DNA of 47,090 nucleotides from a virus (IMGVR_UViG_3300043015_001450:1-47090), one strand, 5' to 3'; counted from the first letter of the stretch, positions 1-8,757 are shown. Numbers and translations: made by a program. Notes: generated from the letters alone by a model not told the origin.

Positions 1-127
1 GGTCGTTAGTGTGTATATCAACATTAAATTTATCTTTGTTGCCGTATAAATTATATTGATTATCAAATTCTGCCTTTAGCAAAGCTCCTAACTGTTGCGT
101 GATTAGTTGTGCAGTAGATTGCCCTGT
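1..127. repeat. Left copy of the 127-bp terminal direct repeat
   Basis: Bases 1-127 are identical to 46964-47090. A 127-base exact end overlap is what a de Bruijn assembler leaves on a circular contig, so this is most likely one locus written twice rather than a biological terminal repeat. The circle is then 46,963 bp and position 1 follows position 46963. Confidence 0.93.
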
Positions 128-157
128 GATTTCTGTATCTATTAACTTAAGTGTCAT
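1..157 (-). CDS. Tail protein upstream of the sheath, N-terminal part (gene split by the window ends)
   Basis: An ATG at 155-157 opens a frame that runs off the window at base 1 and continues at 46963 into the frame ending at 46491, giving one 209-residue protein across the circular junction. The first 25 residues (MTLKLIDTEITG...) are visible only here. In the right-hand copy the frame appears to begin at an internal TTG. The start overlaps the last 11 bases of the upstream neck gene, which supports this ATG. It lies directly before the sheath gene, the usual place of a tail terminator or neck protein in Mu/P2-type clusters. I recognise no motif, so the role is inferred from position. Confidence 0.85.
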   Translation of the reverse strand, partial: MTLKLIDTEITGQSTAQLITQQLGALLKAEFDNQYNLYGNKDKFNVDIHTND

Positions 158-485
158 ATCTAGTTGCACTCCATTTATACAGCCCTAGAGTTTCATCTGG
201 CATCTGGTTATCTAACAAATAAGTATTACCGCTCCAACTAACAATGCTTGTACTTGATAATAATGTTAAGCCTTTGTCTGCTAACTCTTGTTTTAAGAAT
301 GATATAGTAATTGATTCACTTGCTATTAATTGCCCTGTTTCTGGGTCTAAAGTAGTACCTATATGGCTTTTAAGTACGCTAACTTGCACCTGTGCAGAAT
401 CTTTATCAACTTGCACATTTACAAGCTCCATATCTGCTTTTATAGCATTATTTAAGTCAGTGTTGGCTATATCTATTAATGACAT
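147..485 (-). CDS. Probable head-tail connector/neck protein (112 aa)
   Basis: A 112-residue acidic protein (MSLIDIANTD...) encoded between the capsid block and the tail block. In lambda-like heads joined to contractile tails this slot holds a small stopper or FII-like joining protein, and length and position fit. I recognise no diagnostic motif. It starts 9 bases after a strong intrinsic terminator, so its expression needs read-through or antitermination. Its stop overlaps the start of the next gene by 11 bases. Confidence 0.6.
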   Translation of the reverse strand: MSLIDIANTDLNNAIKADMELVNVQVDKDSAQVQVSVLKSHIGTTLDPETGQLIASESITISFLKQELADKGLTLLSSTSIVSWSGNTYLLDNQMPDETLGLYKWSATRYDT

Positions 486-493
486 AGTTCAAT

Positions 494-516
494 AAAAAAA
501 AGAGCTGTTTAGCTCT
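494..516 (-). terminator. Intrinsic terminator inside the structural operon
   Basis: On the minus strand AGAGCT-AAAC-AGCTCT forms a perfect 6-bp stem with a 4-base loop, followed by a run of T. The stop codon of the 58-aa gene lies in the stem-loop. It sits between the capsid genes and the neck/tail genes, so it may set head:tail stoichiometry or require late antitermination. Confidence 0.8.
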
Positions 517-685
517 CTTCTTTTTTAGTAGTTTTTTTAGATTCTTTATCAATTAACTTGTCTATCAATTTTTCCAAATCTTTAAAAACTGCTTTATTAT
601 TAAAGTCTGATTCTGATATTGCATCACCTTTAAATTTCATCCCTGTATCTGTTTTGATACTAGGCACTTTAACAATATAAGTCAT
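509..685 (-). CDS. Small head-region protein (58 aa), unknown
   Basis: A 58-residue frame (MTYIVKVPSI...) with a strongly charged C-terminus ending KKTTKKEES. It begins two bases after the stop of the KKLEEA-repeat gene and ends inside the terminator hairpin. Tight packing in the head operon supports a real gene. No family is recognised; a small head or neck component is possible. Confidence 0.6.
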   Translation of the reverse strand: MTYIVKVPSIKTDTGMKFKGDAISESDFNNKAVFKDLEKLIDKLIDKESKKTTKKEES

Positions 686-687
686 GA

Positions 688-957
688 TTATTTTTTAATA
701 ATTGCACCCTTTGCTAGCCAATACTTAAAAGAATGTTCGGTAAAATCTGTAGGTTTTACTTCTTGCCCTTTTTGAAAGCCAATCATAGAAATAGCAAGAG
801 TATATTTCACCTCTTGCTTTTTAGCTTCTGCTGCTTTCTTAGCTTCTTCTAGTTTTTTAGCTTCTGCTGCTTTCTTAGCTTCTTCTAGCTTTTTAGCTTC
901 TTCTAGCTTTTTAGCTTCTTCTAGTTTTTTAGCTTCTTGTTCTTTTTGTACAGCCAT
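688..957 (-). CDS. Coiled-coil small head protein with KKLEEA tandem repeats (89 aa)
   Basis: Residues about 8-48 are near-perfect repeats of (A)KKLEEA and AKKAAE, predicted to form one long, highly charged helix. The remaining 40 residues (YTLAISMIGFQKGQEV...) look like a small globular domain ending in basic residues. The repetition is also visible in the DNA (cttctagttttttag-type units at 835-945), so copy number can vary by slippage. It lies directly after the major capsid gene. A capsid-associated or head-tail role is likely from position; no family is recognised. Confidence 0.65.
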   Translation of the reverse strand: MAVQKEQEAKKLEEAKKLEEAKKLEEAKKAAEAKKLEEAKKAAEAKKQEVKYTLAISMIGFQKGQEVKPTDFTEHSFKYWLAKGAIIKK

Positions 958-961
958 ATCA

Positions 962-2032
962 TTACCCGACAGTTAAGCAACCAAAGCCTTTAGACTTAGC
1001 TACTAACAAAGCAGAACAATCCAAAGCTATTTCTAAACCTGTTTTGTATTTGTCGACAGTAGCAATCTGGTTAATTTGTAGGTTGTTTTCTACATTAATA
1101 CCACCAGATAGCAAGTTTACTAAGCTGGCATTGCTTGCGTCTACTTCAAACCTAGCAAGACTTCCAAAGTATTGTTCAAAGCGGTTGTCGTCTGATACTA
1201 ATATAACTTTGTTGTCAGGTATAAAAGGAGTTTGCACACCTGCATTGTTTGTGTAGTAAGCAGATTCTACCCATATTTTCACACGTTTACCGTTGATTAG
1301 CACATCACCAAAGTAATTAGCACTAGATGCAGTATTAGCTGGCAATGAAATAGAGCCTAATTCAATCCTGCGAGTTTCTAAAGCATCTTTAACACTAGTG
1401 CGGCTGCTAAATTTATCAAAAGTAGCATCATTCATAATGATGTTATCAATAGTCTTCATGCCATTAATTTTGATTGTTTTAGCAATATCAGTTAAATCAG
1501 TAATAGGAGTAGCTGAAGGGTCTGCCCATGCTGTATTTACATTGTTAAAAAAGTTAGTGTCATTGCTTGGAATGTAAACAGCACCCTCAAAATTATCACT
1601 AGCAGATACACCACCTGTAGTTAAAATCTCAACAGCTTGCAAGTCTAAATCTGTAACTATTTTGTTTGCAACTTTGCTAGCTTCTGGAACTACTACGTTA
1701 CTTACAAAGTCAGGAACTAATGATATTTGCTCTGGCGTTAAAATATCGTTGCTACCGCCAAATTGTTTTTCTTGAACGCTAGAAGCAGATACCTTGAATT
1801 CTTCTTTATAATTTGCAGGTTTAACAATCTTAGTAACATAAGAACCGACTGTGTTTTGAGAATAACCACTGTCTGCATTCTTACGCTGTGCAGCTTTCTG
1901 TTGCATTAATTGAGTGTCATACTCAACAACGCCAGCTTGCCCAATATTTTTAGTTACGTTAAAGAATGAACGTGCAATAGTACGCTCTTGTAATACTTCG
2001 CTATAAGCAGTATCTAAAAGTTTTCTTGTCAT
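962..2032 (-). CDS. Major capsid protein, lambda gpE-like
   Basis: A 356-residue protein with the HK97-fold signature of the lambda gpE family (phage major capsid protein E): an early stretch with VEYDTQLMQQK, a helical spine, and a late segment on recombinant-like tip features (KVILVSDDNRFEQYFGSLARFEVD). Lambda gpE is 341 residues. It follows the decoration and protease genes in the canonical order C-D-E. It forms the icosahedral shell. Start at 2032 is an ATG; the 17-base gap to the decoration gene is normal for this operon. Confidence 0.9.
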   Translation of the reverse strand: MTRKLLDTAYSEVLQERTIARSFFNVTKNIGQAGVVEYDTQLMQQKAAQRKNADSGYSQNTVGSYVTKIVKPANYKEEFKVSASSVQEKQFGGSNDILTPEQISLVPDFVSNVVVPEASKVANKIVTDLDLQAVEILTTGGVSASDNFEGAVYIPSNDTNFFNNVNTAWADPSATPITDLTDIAKTIKINGMKTIDNIIMNDATFDKFSSRTSVKDALETRRIELGSISLPANTASSANYFGDVLINGKRVKIWVESAYYTNNAGVQTPFIPDNKVILVSDDNRFEQYFGSLARFEVDASNASLVNLLSGGINVENNLQINQIATVDKYKTGLEIALDCSALLVAKSKGFGCLTVG

Positions 2033-2049
2033 TTTTTTATCCCTTAAAA

Positions 2050-2427
2050 TTAAAAGCCTGTAGTGTTTTTAGCATAAGATTGTGCGTATATGCCCATCTT
2101 TGCTAACTCATCTACTATTGCAGCATCAACATTGCTTGCGTTTCCGTCTGCATCAATTATTAATAAATCTTTGTCAACTTGTCCCGCAATCGTTACAGAT
2201 ACACTGTAATCTTGTGCTGCTGTGGCTACTAATTCTGCTGTTAAAACACTATTTATAATGCCGTTGCCGTTACTTGTTCCGCCTTTTACAAAAGGTACTA
2301 GCTTTAAAGTGCTAGTGTTTCTGGCTAGCAAAGTACCTGCTGGGTAAGTTTTAACGGTTGCTGTTAAAGTTTCATCTCTTGGCTCTAAGTTGCTAAGAAT
2401 AACTTTTGATAAAGTAGTTGTAGTCAT
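2050..2427 (-). CDS. Head decoration protein, lambda gpD-like
   Basis: A 125-residue protein with the gpD/HDPD pattern: a disordered threonine-rich N-terminus, then LxARNTSTLKLVPF, the conserved region that describes conditions of the mature head (PAGTLLA), and a C-terminal helix-strand segment. Lambda gpD is 110 residues. It trimerises on the expanded shell and stabilises packaged DNA. It lies between protease/scaffold and major capsid, as in lambda. Confidence 0.85.
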   Translation of the reverse strand: MTTTTLSKVILSNLEPRDETLTATVKTYPAGTLLARNTSTLKLVPFVKGGTSNGNGIINSVLTAELVATAAQDYSVSVTIAGQVDKDLLIIDADGNASNVDAAIVDELAKMGIYAQSYAKNTTGF

Positions 2428-2431
2428 ATTT

Positions 2432-3490
2432 TTACGCTCCTATTGTTTGTAATGCTTTTTTCATTTCTGCATTTACAGTTTCTAAATCTTTTTCTTGTGT
2501 GTCAGCTACCGCTACGGCTTCTACATCCTCCTGTATAGTTTTAGCTGTCAAGTTTCTTTGTTGTTCTTCTAACATAGCTTCCATGCAATCTTGAACAGAT
2601 AAACCCTCTTTTATGGCGTTTGCTGCTGCTTCTGGTGCATTGTACTTAGCTGCAAACTCTTGTAATGTTGCAACTCTTTCACGCTCTGCAACTATGCCAG
2701 CTTGATAAGATTCTGCCTTTATTTGTTCTACTTGCTGTGCTTCTGGCTGTTCTTTTTTTCCAAACATATCAGGAGTATAAATTTCTTTAATCATGCCTCT
2801 TTCTAAGGCTTCTAATGCAGTAATTGTAGCACCTTTGCCAAAGTCTGCAACAATTTTCTCGCTTGTCAAGCCTAAACTTCTACTAATATGATTTATAAAA
2901 TATTTTTCTACAGCATCTATCTTAGCTTGATATTGCTCTGGGTATTGCTCAGGGTCTGCATTTTTTAAATTAGCATTGCTTGAACGCATAACCATCAATT
3001 TTTCGTCTGGTTTCTTGTAAAAAGCAATTACACCTATGCTACCTATGTTTGTTAAATCATGCCTAGCAATTATGCCACCGCTTGCTTGGCTAGCTAGCAA
3101 ATATGCACCGCTACAACAATTATTTGATACATACGCTGTAACTGGTTTTTTGCTTGTATAAATTGCATCGCTTGCACTCCATAAGCTATCGTTAACTGCA
3201 CCGCCTCCAGAATTTACATCTAATGCTATTTGCTCTATCTCATCATCAGTATTGGCTAGCTCTATTGCTTCAATAATATCCTCATAACTTGTTGCCGTTA
3301 CTCCCATGATTTGTTGCATCAAGTTAGGAGTGAATCCAAGTGTGCCTTTAATTGTTATAATTGCTGTGTTGCCCTGTATTGTTAAAATGTTAGTTTTAAC
3401 ATTAGTATCTAGCAATGTTTTATCTACTGCACTAATCTCTTTGGCTAGTGAAATATTGCTCTCATCTATAGCCCATATTTTATTATTCAT
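2432..3490 (-). CDS. Capsid maturation protease, S49 family, with scaffold-like C-terminus
   Basis: A 352-residue protein. Residues about 40-240 form a ClpP/crotonase-like S49 peptidase domain. The segment NNCCSGAYLLA carries the probable nucleophile Ser127, GSIGVIAFYKK is the conserved post-catalytic strand, and Lys176 in SNANLKNADP is the likely general base. Residues about 245-352 are rich in Glu, Gln and Ala and resemble the nested scaffold (Nu3-like) of lambda gpC. It cleaves portal, scaffold and itself during prohead maturation. Its start overlaps the portal stop by 8 bases. Met339 and other internal methionines could start a separate scaffold, but no clear ribosome site was identified. 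Confidence 0.88.
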   Translation of the reverse strand: MNNKIWAIDESNISLAKEISAVDKTLLDTNVKTNILTIQGNTAIITIKGTLGFTPNLMQQIMGVTATSYEDIIEAIELANTDDEIEQIALDVNSGGGAVNDSLWSASDAIYTSKKPVTAYVSNNCCSGAYLLASQASGGIIARHDLTNIGSIGVIAFYKKPDEKLMVMRSSNANLKNADPEQYPEQYQAKIDAVEKYFINHISRSLGLTSEKIVADFGKGATITALEALERGMIKEIYTPDMFGKKEQPEAQQVEQIKAESYQAGIVAERERVATLQEFAAKYNAPEAAANAIKEGLSVQDCMEAMLEEQQRNLTAKTIQEDVEAVAVADTQEKDLETVNAEMKKALQTIGA

Positions 3491-5153
3491 TTATAACCTC
3501 TATTTGTTGTGGTTGTTCTTGCTCGTCTGCAACAAGCCCTAATTCTTCTAGTTTTCTATTTTCTTCAGCTTGTTTTGCTATATTGCTTTCAAAATTGCCA
3601 TTATTTAATCTGTTAGTCGCTTGCTCTCTTGTAATTAATTTATTTTCTATCTGCTCTACAAGTGCAGCCGTTGTTTTCTTTAAATCACTTGTTTGTATAA
3701 CTTTGCCTATCCAGTCGCAAACACAATAGCTATAAAAAGCTAGTCCATCTCTGGCGGTGAATGCTTTTACAATGCCATTACTAGTTGATAATGAATTATT
3801 AACAGCTAATCCCAGAATAAAAGAGCTGTACACATGGTTATAATGTTGATTTATCAATGCTGTTCTTTTTGCTTCTATAACTGCGTTAAATTGGTTATTA
3901 GTAGCTTGTGTGGCATTAAAGCTCTGGTCATATTCCATGCCAAAAACATTTGGTGGTACTTCTAAAGCGTAAGCACATATTTTAATCTGTGCTTGCTGGT
4001 AGCTAATAAAGTCAGTACCCATAGATTCCTGCTTTATCTGTACTATTTCCTCACCAGCGTTTAAGCCAGTTACTACAGTGCTATCAAGAATCGTATGGTT
4101 TTTAAAAGTTACATTCTCACCTGCGGTTGCTATAGTTTTATTTTGCGTTTTTCCTGCTGCTGCTCCTAAAAAATCACTATCAGGCACACTATTGCTTTCT
4201 ATAAAGTTCTTTTTAACAAATGCAGCTATTTGTGATGATAGTAAACCTTTTTTGATATTGGCTTTGCTTAACTTGTCTACATCTTTTAAGAATTCATAAA
4301 CAACTGATAAAGGCGGATAACCTCTTACACCGTTTACACGTCTTGTCCTGTGTCCGTAAACTAGCCACGCTGTACGCTTCATACCGCTAACACGACCATA
4401 AGCAGATATTTTTTTAACTGTACCATTTGCAGCGGTTACCCAGTATGCAACTTGCTTACCAAATTTATTAATCTGTACGCCATCTTGCATATAGTGTCCG
4501 TCTGGCAAATTGGCGTTTAGTGGATTAGTAAGTTTATCAGTGCTGATTACTTGTATTACTGGTAAATTGTTTTGTTTACTTGCGTGTGCTACTACTAACA
4601 CATCACCGTAAACTAGAGATAATTGGTATATCTGTGCTTGCAACTCGCTCCAGTTTCTTTGCTGTGAATAATCGCACAAGTAGGGATTATCAGCCCATAG
4701 TTTGAAGTTTTTTTCTATTATCTTGCTGTCTTCTAGATTGTCAGTAATAGCTTGCAATATTAGCCCTGTATTTACAACACTTGCAACTAATCTATCAACT
4801 ATTGTTGCTGCTATGCCGTTCTGCATATATAGAGTTCTTGCACCATAAGCTAAATTAGCCCATCTGCTGTAGTCTAAAGCTGTGTTGCTTGCATTGTCGG
4901 TGTTTACTGTGTCGTTTTCAAAAAGTCTTAATTGGAATAGGTTAGTAAATCCATTGCTATAGCCTGTATTACTACTGCCACTATTATATGCTTGTATTTG
5001 CGGTTGTACGGCTTCCTGTGTTGGCGTATTAGCTTGTTTAATCCAGTTGCTTATAGTTCCATTAGATACATTATATTTTTCTGCTAATTTTCTAGCACTT
5101 GTAGTAGCCGATTCTGCTATTACTTTATTTTTAAATTCTTGAGTGTAAGGCAT
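3483..5153 (-). CDS. Portal protein, lambda type, with an N-terminal helix-turn-helix
   Basis: A 556-residue protein. From about residue 90 it reads as a lambda gpB-family portal (YSRWANLAYGARTLYMQNG near 95-112, TAWLVYGHRTRRVNG, RGYPPLSVVYEF, EVPPNVFGMEYDQSFNATQA). Residues 1-45 instead match the IS3/IS911 OrfA-type helix-turn-helix: YTQEFKNKVI, then RKLAEKYNVS-NGTISNWIK. A glycine/serine/glutamine-rich linker follows (45-75). The ATG overlaps the upstream stop as TAATG, so this start is natural. The portal forms the dodecameric DNA channel and terminase dock. A DNA-binding domain on it is not typical and may help recruit DNA or terminase (inference). Confidence 0.88.
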   Translation of the reverse strand: MPYTQEFKNKVIAESATTSARKLAEKYNVSNGTISNWIKQANTPTQEAVQPQIQAYNSGSSNTGYSNGFTNLFQLRLFENDTVNTDNASNTALDYSRWANLAYGARTLYMQNGIAATIVDRLVASVVNTGLILQAITDNLEDSKIIEKNFKLWADNPYLCDYSQQRNWSELQAQIYQLSLVYGDVLVVAHASKQNNLPVIQVISTDKLTNPLNANLPDGHYMQDGVQINKFGKQVAYWVTAANGTVKKISAYGRVSGMKRTAWLVYGHRTRRVNGVRGYPPLSVVYEFLKDVDKLSKANIKKGLLSSQIAAFVKKNFIESNSVPDSDFLGAAAGKTQNKTIATAGENVTFKNHTILDSTVVTGLNAGEEIVQIKQESMGTDFISYQQAQIKICAYALEVPPNVFGMEYDQSFNATQATNNQFNAVIEAKRTALINQHYNHVYSSFILGLAVNNSLSTSNGIVKAFTARDGLAFYSYCVCDWIGKVIQTSDLKKTTAALVEQIENKLITREQATNRLNNGNFESNIAKQAEENRKLEELGLVADEQEQPQQIEVINE

Positions 5154-5407
5154 TATAAAGCTACTCCGATTTTAGCTAAATCTGGGTTCTGGTTATTATC
5201 AATAGCTTTTAATTGTCCTACATAGTGTGCTTCTAATTTTTGCAGGTTATCAATATCTAACTTAGTTACAGATTGCCTACTTTGCCCATCATCTATTTGG
5301 TAACTTTCAACGCCTCCAGTTAATAAAGCAGATATAGCACTTCTTACTTGTGATAGTTGCGTTTCTATTTGTGTTTTTTGATTGCTCCAAAAAGTACTAC
5401 TAGTCAT
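5153..5407 (-). CDS. Head-tail joining protein, gpW-like (84 aa)
   Basis: A short helical protein between the large terminase and the portal, the exact position of lambda gpW. It shows the gpW-like pattern of a helix with regularly spaced residues (QVRSAISALLTGGV), a short hairpin (YQIDDGQSRQSVTKLD) and a second helix (IDNLQKLEAHYVGQL). The frame can be opened from a TTG at 5428, but ATG 5407, overlapping the terminase stop (AATGACTAG), is far more likely. gpW stabilises packaged DNA and completes the connector. Confidence 0.75.
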   Translation of the reverse strand: MTSSTFWSNQKTQIETQLSQVRSAISALLTGGVESYQIDDGQSRQSVTKLDIDNLQKLEAHYVGQLKAIDNNQNPDLAKIGVAL

Positions 5408-7805
5408 TATTAAAAGTTTGTTGTTCAATTATAGGGAATAATGTCTGCCAAAAGTACACAAGGTCAAATTCTGGTAAGTCTGTATATTTTTTAGCATAGT
5501 CATTGTAGTACACCTGTGCTATAAACTCAATAGCACAGTAATTGTACACTAACCCATCAAACAATTCATTATCTCCTGTTCTGTGCCATTTGTAACCAAT
5601 AACTTTATTAGTAACTTTATCTACAACTTCTTGCTTACTCTCATTAGTTAATTCTTTTAATTGCTGTGTAGAGATTGTGTTGTATGCGTTAAAGTGTCCA
5701 TCTGGCATAGTTTCGCCCTGTTGCCATGCATACTGCAACTTACCATGAATTAAATCTTTGTAGTTATCAATGTATATAATTATCTGCCTGTAACCTGCTA
5801 GATTTTTTGTACCGTATTTAAAATTTACTTGTTTAATCTTTCCACTGCTCTCACCTTTGATAAGCTGTATTTTCTTTTTTATGGCATCAGGTGCGTTACT
5901 AGCTGCATTGGCTACCGTGTATTGCTTGTACCCTGTATCAATAAAAATAGCTGCAACGGTAACTGGGTCTGCTTCGTCTATCCCTGTATATTGTTTGCTC
6001 ATCAGCTCCCATAACTTGCACCATGAATCATCGTCTGCATGTATACAGTTGCCCTTGATTCGTGTGTAATCTAATAAAAAGCATCTACCTGCAGCCCAGC
6101 CAGTAATAATCACAGCTAGATTATCAGCATGTACATCTACTGCTGCGGTAATTAATCTTACTTTTTGCCCTGTGTGCTTTTCTGCGTATGCTTGCGGTAA
6201 TACGTATCTGGCATAATTGCGTTTATGCTGTGATATTACAGACAGTTGTAATTTTTCCCTTACTTCTCGGAACGGCACACCTAGATTGTTATTATAAAAT
6301 ACCTGCAGCTTGTCTATGTCCTTTGGTTTGTTTGTGTAAATATCCCAACATTGTAGCCAGTCATAGCAAATATCCTCCCAACTTTTAAAACTGGCAGGAG
6401 AATATAAGCCACTTATCTGGTAACTAACAGCTCCCTGCTTTTGTGGTTCTGCTGTTGGCATCCATTTGCCACGTGCAAGCATCTCTGTTTTATGATAATT
6501 CTTGTGTGGGTGTTGGCAAGCTCTACATAAATATTCTACGCTGTCATAGTCTAGGTTGCCGTTTTCTAGAGTTTTGAAAGTTAAGCCATATATCTCCCCT
6601 GTTTCCTTGTTTACTTTGTTAAAGACTAGGTCTTGATACTCACCACATTCTAAGCATGGCACTACATATTTGCGTTGGTCACCCACCAAATACGCTTTGT
6701 ATATCTGGCTTGTTTCTTCTATAAGTGGCGTACTTATATACAATATTTTTTTATTAGCTCCAAAAGTAGTTGTACGTGCTACAGCTAGAGCAACTGGGTC
6801 GCCATCCTTGCCAACTTTCTCTGGATATGAATCTGTTTCATCTAGTAATAGATATTTTATAGGCAATGAACGTAAACTAGAGCCACTATTGCTACCTATA
6901 GCTTTTAAGTATCCACCGCCAACCCATTCCATTTGCTTAGATGTTGCACCGCTTTTTTTATTCTTGCTAAAGAAGTCACTAGAGATAATCCTATGCTCCA
7001 TCTTTGAGTCTAGAATCATAGGCTTGATAAATTTATCCATACGTTCTTTTGCTAAGTCGTCTGTAGCTGTAACCATCAGCATAGATGCATTGCTTACGTG
7101 TTCTATACCGTATCCGATAAAGTTTTCTAAAATGCCAGTAGTTGCTCCAAGCTGTACGCCTTTCATTAATGCCACTTCTTGTGTGTCGCTATTAATGCTT
7201 AGATTGTCTGCTATTTCTTTCAAGTAAGGCACAACACTATAATCATACAAACTATTTGCCCTGTTGCTTGTTGCTCCTAGTATTCTATTGTTAGCACTCC
7301 ATGCACTAACAGATAAAGTTACTTTGTTATCTTTAAAATTGCGTGTCACCTTGTCTAACCTTTCTAAGTCGTATTCATCAAAAACAATAGCAACTTTATA
7401 TTTGCCTAATTCCTCAACTTCTGCTGGTTGTGTTTCTAAGTTTGATTGCTCAAAGTCTAGCAAGTGAATAGATTGTTTTTTATGTTTGCAGTACTCAAAC
7501 CAGCAATAAATAATCAAGTTATCAATATTCTGGTTTTTGTTTAGCTCGTCGTTTACCTCCTCTGGCGTTTTGCTTTTTAAATTGTGGTAAGCACTTTGTA
7601 GCTCTAACTCTAATTTATGCGAAACAATTAAATCTATTATTTTCTTGGCGTTGTTAATATCTTGTGGCTCTGTCCCTTTACCTAAACAGTTAAGCAACAA
7701 GTAATATAATGTTCTGTAAAAACTGGCTTGCTCATAAGTTAAGGTAGGCAGTTTAGCAGTTAAGCCTAGACCAGATAAATCTACTTTTAGTTTATTCTCT
7801 GCCAT
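5400..7805 (-). CDS. Terminase large subunit, lambda gpA family
   Basis: An 801-residue packaging ATPase/nuclease. Visible elements: Walker-A-like GVQLGATTG (216-224), Walker B with D322-E323 in KYLLLDETDSYP, coupling motif ILYISTP (354-360), a zinc-ribbon CLECG...CRAC (C384, C387, C427, C430), and the nuclease domain opening with ITAAVDVHAD (D557). Lambda gpA is 641 residues. About 130-140 extra residues sit at the N-terminus, before the usual start of the family domain, and may bind the small subunit or DNA. It cuts concatemers and drives DNA into the prohead. Confidence 0.92.
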   Translation of the reverse strand: MAENKLKVDLSGLGLTAKLPTLTYEQASFYRTLYYLLLNCLGKGTEPQDINNAKKIIDLIVSHKLELELQSAYHNLKSKTPEEVNDELNKNQNIDNLIIYCWFEYCKHKKQSIHLLDFEQSNLETQPAEVEELGKYKVAIVFDEYDLERLDKVTRNFKDNKVTLSVSAWSANNRILGATSNRANSLYDYSVVPYLKEIADNLSINSDTQEVALMKGVQLGATTGILENFIGYGIEHVSNASMLMVTATDDLAKERMDKFIKPMILDSKMEHRIISSDFFSKNKKSGATSKQMEWVGGGYLKAIGSNSGSSLRSLPIKYLLLDETDSYPEKVGKDGDPVALAVARTTTFGANKKILYISTPLIEETSQIYKAYLVGDQRKYVVPCLECGEYQDLVFNKVNKETGEIYGLTFKTLENGNLDYDSVEYLCRACQHPHKNYHKTEMLARGKWMPTAEPQKQGAVSYQISGLYSPASFKSWEDICYDWLQCWDIYTNKPKDIDKLQVFYNNNLGVPFREVREKLQLSVISQHKRNYARYVLPQAYAEKHTGQKVRLITAAVDVHADNLAVIITGWAAGRCFLLDYTRIKGNCIHADDDSWCKLWELMSKQYTGIDEADPVTVAAIFIDTGYKQYTVANAASNAPDAIKKKIQLIKGESSGKIKQVNFKYGTKNLAGYRQIIIYIDNYKDLIHGKLQYAWQQGETMPDGHFNAYNTISTQQLKELTNESKQEVVDKVTNKVIGYKWHRTGDNELFDGLVYNYCAIEFIAQVYYNDYAKKYTDLPEFDLVYFWQTLFPIIEQQTFNND

Positions 7806-7904
7806 TTTGTAATAATTCTAATAATTTATTTTTACCTGTAGCTTAGGTAGATAATAATAAATTGTTTTATAGCATAGATTTTATAAAAAGCGTATTTTGC
7901 AATA

Positions 7905-8597
7905 TTATTTACTTTTAGCATCTTCTATAACCTTTTTAATCTTTGTTTTAGTGGTTTTTATGAATCTTGAATATTCTGCTTGTACTTTATCAATAAAAAG
8001 TATCTGCTTTTGTTTGCTCGCATCTGTGAGCAATGCCATCTGTTGGCAAGCATAATTCATACCATCGTTTAGTATTAAATCTGCTAGTGTGTCAATGTAG
8101 CCAGTGATTATTTTATCAAGCACATCTACATCTATTAATTGCCCTCTTTGTTTGTGTACTTGGTTAGTTAGCTTCTGCACCTCCAGCACTTCTTTTAAGC
8201 ATTGCATTTCATGAGAAAATTCATGCGTACTACCAAACTGCTGTATAATTTCTTTAAGTGTTAAATGCCCTACAGCATCTATTTTCTTTTTAGTATAGAT
8301 AGAAATATTATCTAAATTGCTTTTATGCGTTTGTTGCCCTTGTTGCTCTACCGCTCCACTTGTCTCTAGAATTATACAATCAGGCTTACACGCTTCTACA
8401 AACTCGCTATAGCTTTGCTTTAGACTTTGCTCTTTGTTTTTATAGTAGTTTTTGAATAATGTATGGCTTATATCTATGTATTTGCTTTTATCACGGAATA
8501 CAACAGCATCTTTTATTGTTTTATTTGCAAGATACGCAACAGCTTGCTTAGTTACGCCTAAATGCTTTTTAAGATGCGGCAATGCGAGTAATATCAT
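7905..8597 (-). CDS. Probable terminase small subunit (230 aa)
   Basis: The gene immediately upstream of the large terminase. Residues 1-45 form a winged-helix-like unit (HLKKHLGVTKQAVAYLAN, then a strand with DISHTLFKNYY), as expected of a Nu1-type DNA-binding N-terminus. The rest is charged helix with a basic C-terminus (KTTKTKIKKVIEDAKSK). No catalytic motif is seen. It probably recognises cos/pac and recruits gpA. The direct/inverted TTTGAC cluster just upstream (8616-8667) is a candidate binding site. Family assignment rests on position and domain layout. Confidence 0.65.
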   Translation of the reverse strand: MILLALPHLKKHLGVTKQAVAYLANKTIKDAVVFRDKSKYIDISHTLFKNYYKNKEQSLKQSYSEFVEACKPDCIILETSGAVEQQGQQTHKSNLDNISIYTKKKIDAVGHLTLKEIIQQFGSTHEFSHEMQCLKEVLEVQKLTNQVHKQRGQLIDVDVLDKIITGYIDTLADLILNDGMNYACQQMALLTDASKQKQILFIDKVQAEYSRFIKTTKTKIKKVIEDAKSK

Positions 8598-8615
8598 CTT
8601 AATAGTAATAGTTTG

Positions 8616-8667
8616 TTTGACTTTTCAATATTTGTTTGACCTTATTTGACTTTGGTCAAAAAGTCAA
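8616..8667. promoter_or_regulatory. Cluster of TTTGAC half-sites before the terminase genes
   Basis: Three direct TTTGAC copies (8616, 8635, 8645) are followed by inverted GTCAAA (8655) and GTCAA (8663). The last two arms form the perfect inverted repeat TTGACTTT...AAAGTCAA. It lies 19-70 bases upstream of the small terminase start. It could be a late-promoter operator/activator site or a terminase recognition site. Confidence 0.55.
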
Positions 8668-8757
8668 TAATAACAAGTCTTTTTAATACAAAAAAACCTT
8701 TATTCTATAGGCTTTTTGTTATTTCCAAGGTCAAAGAGTGAAAAAGTGGTGTGATTT

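Noticed and set aside
3483-5153. IS element inserted in the portal gene
   Set aside because: No terminal inverted repeats or transposase core; only the HTH part is present and the portal remains in frame and full length.
6670-7227. 185-codon plus-strand frame opposite the large terminase
   Set aside because: Antisense to conserved terminase motifs; a shadow.
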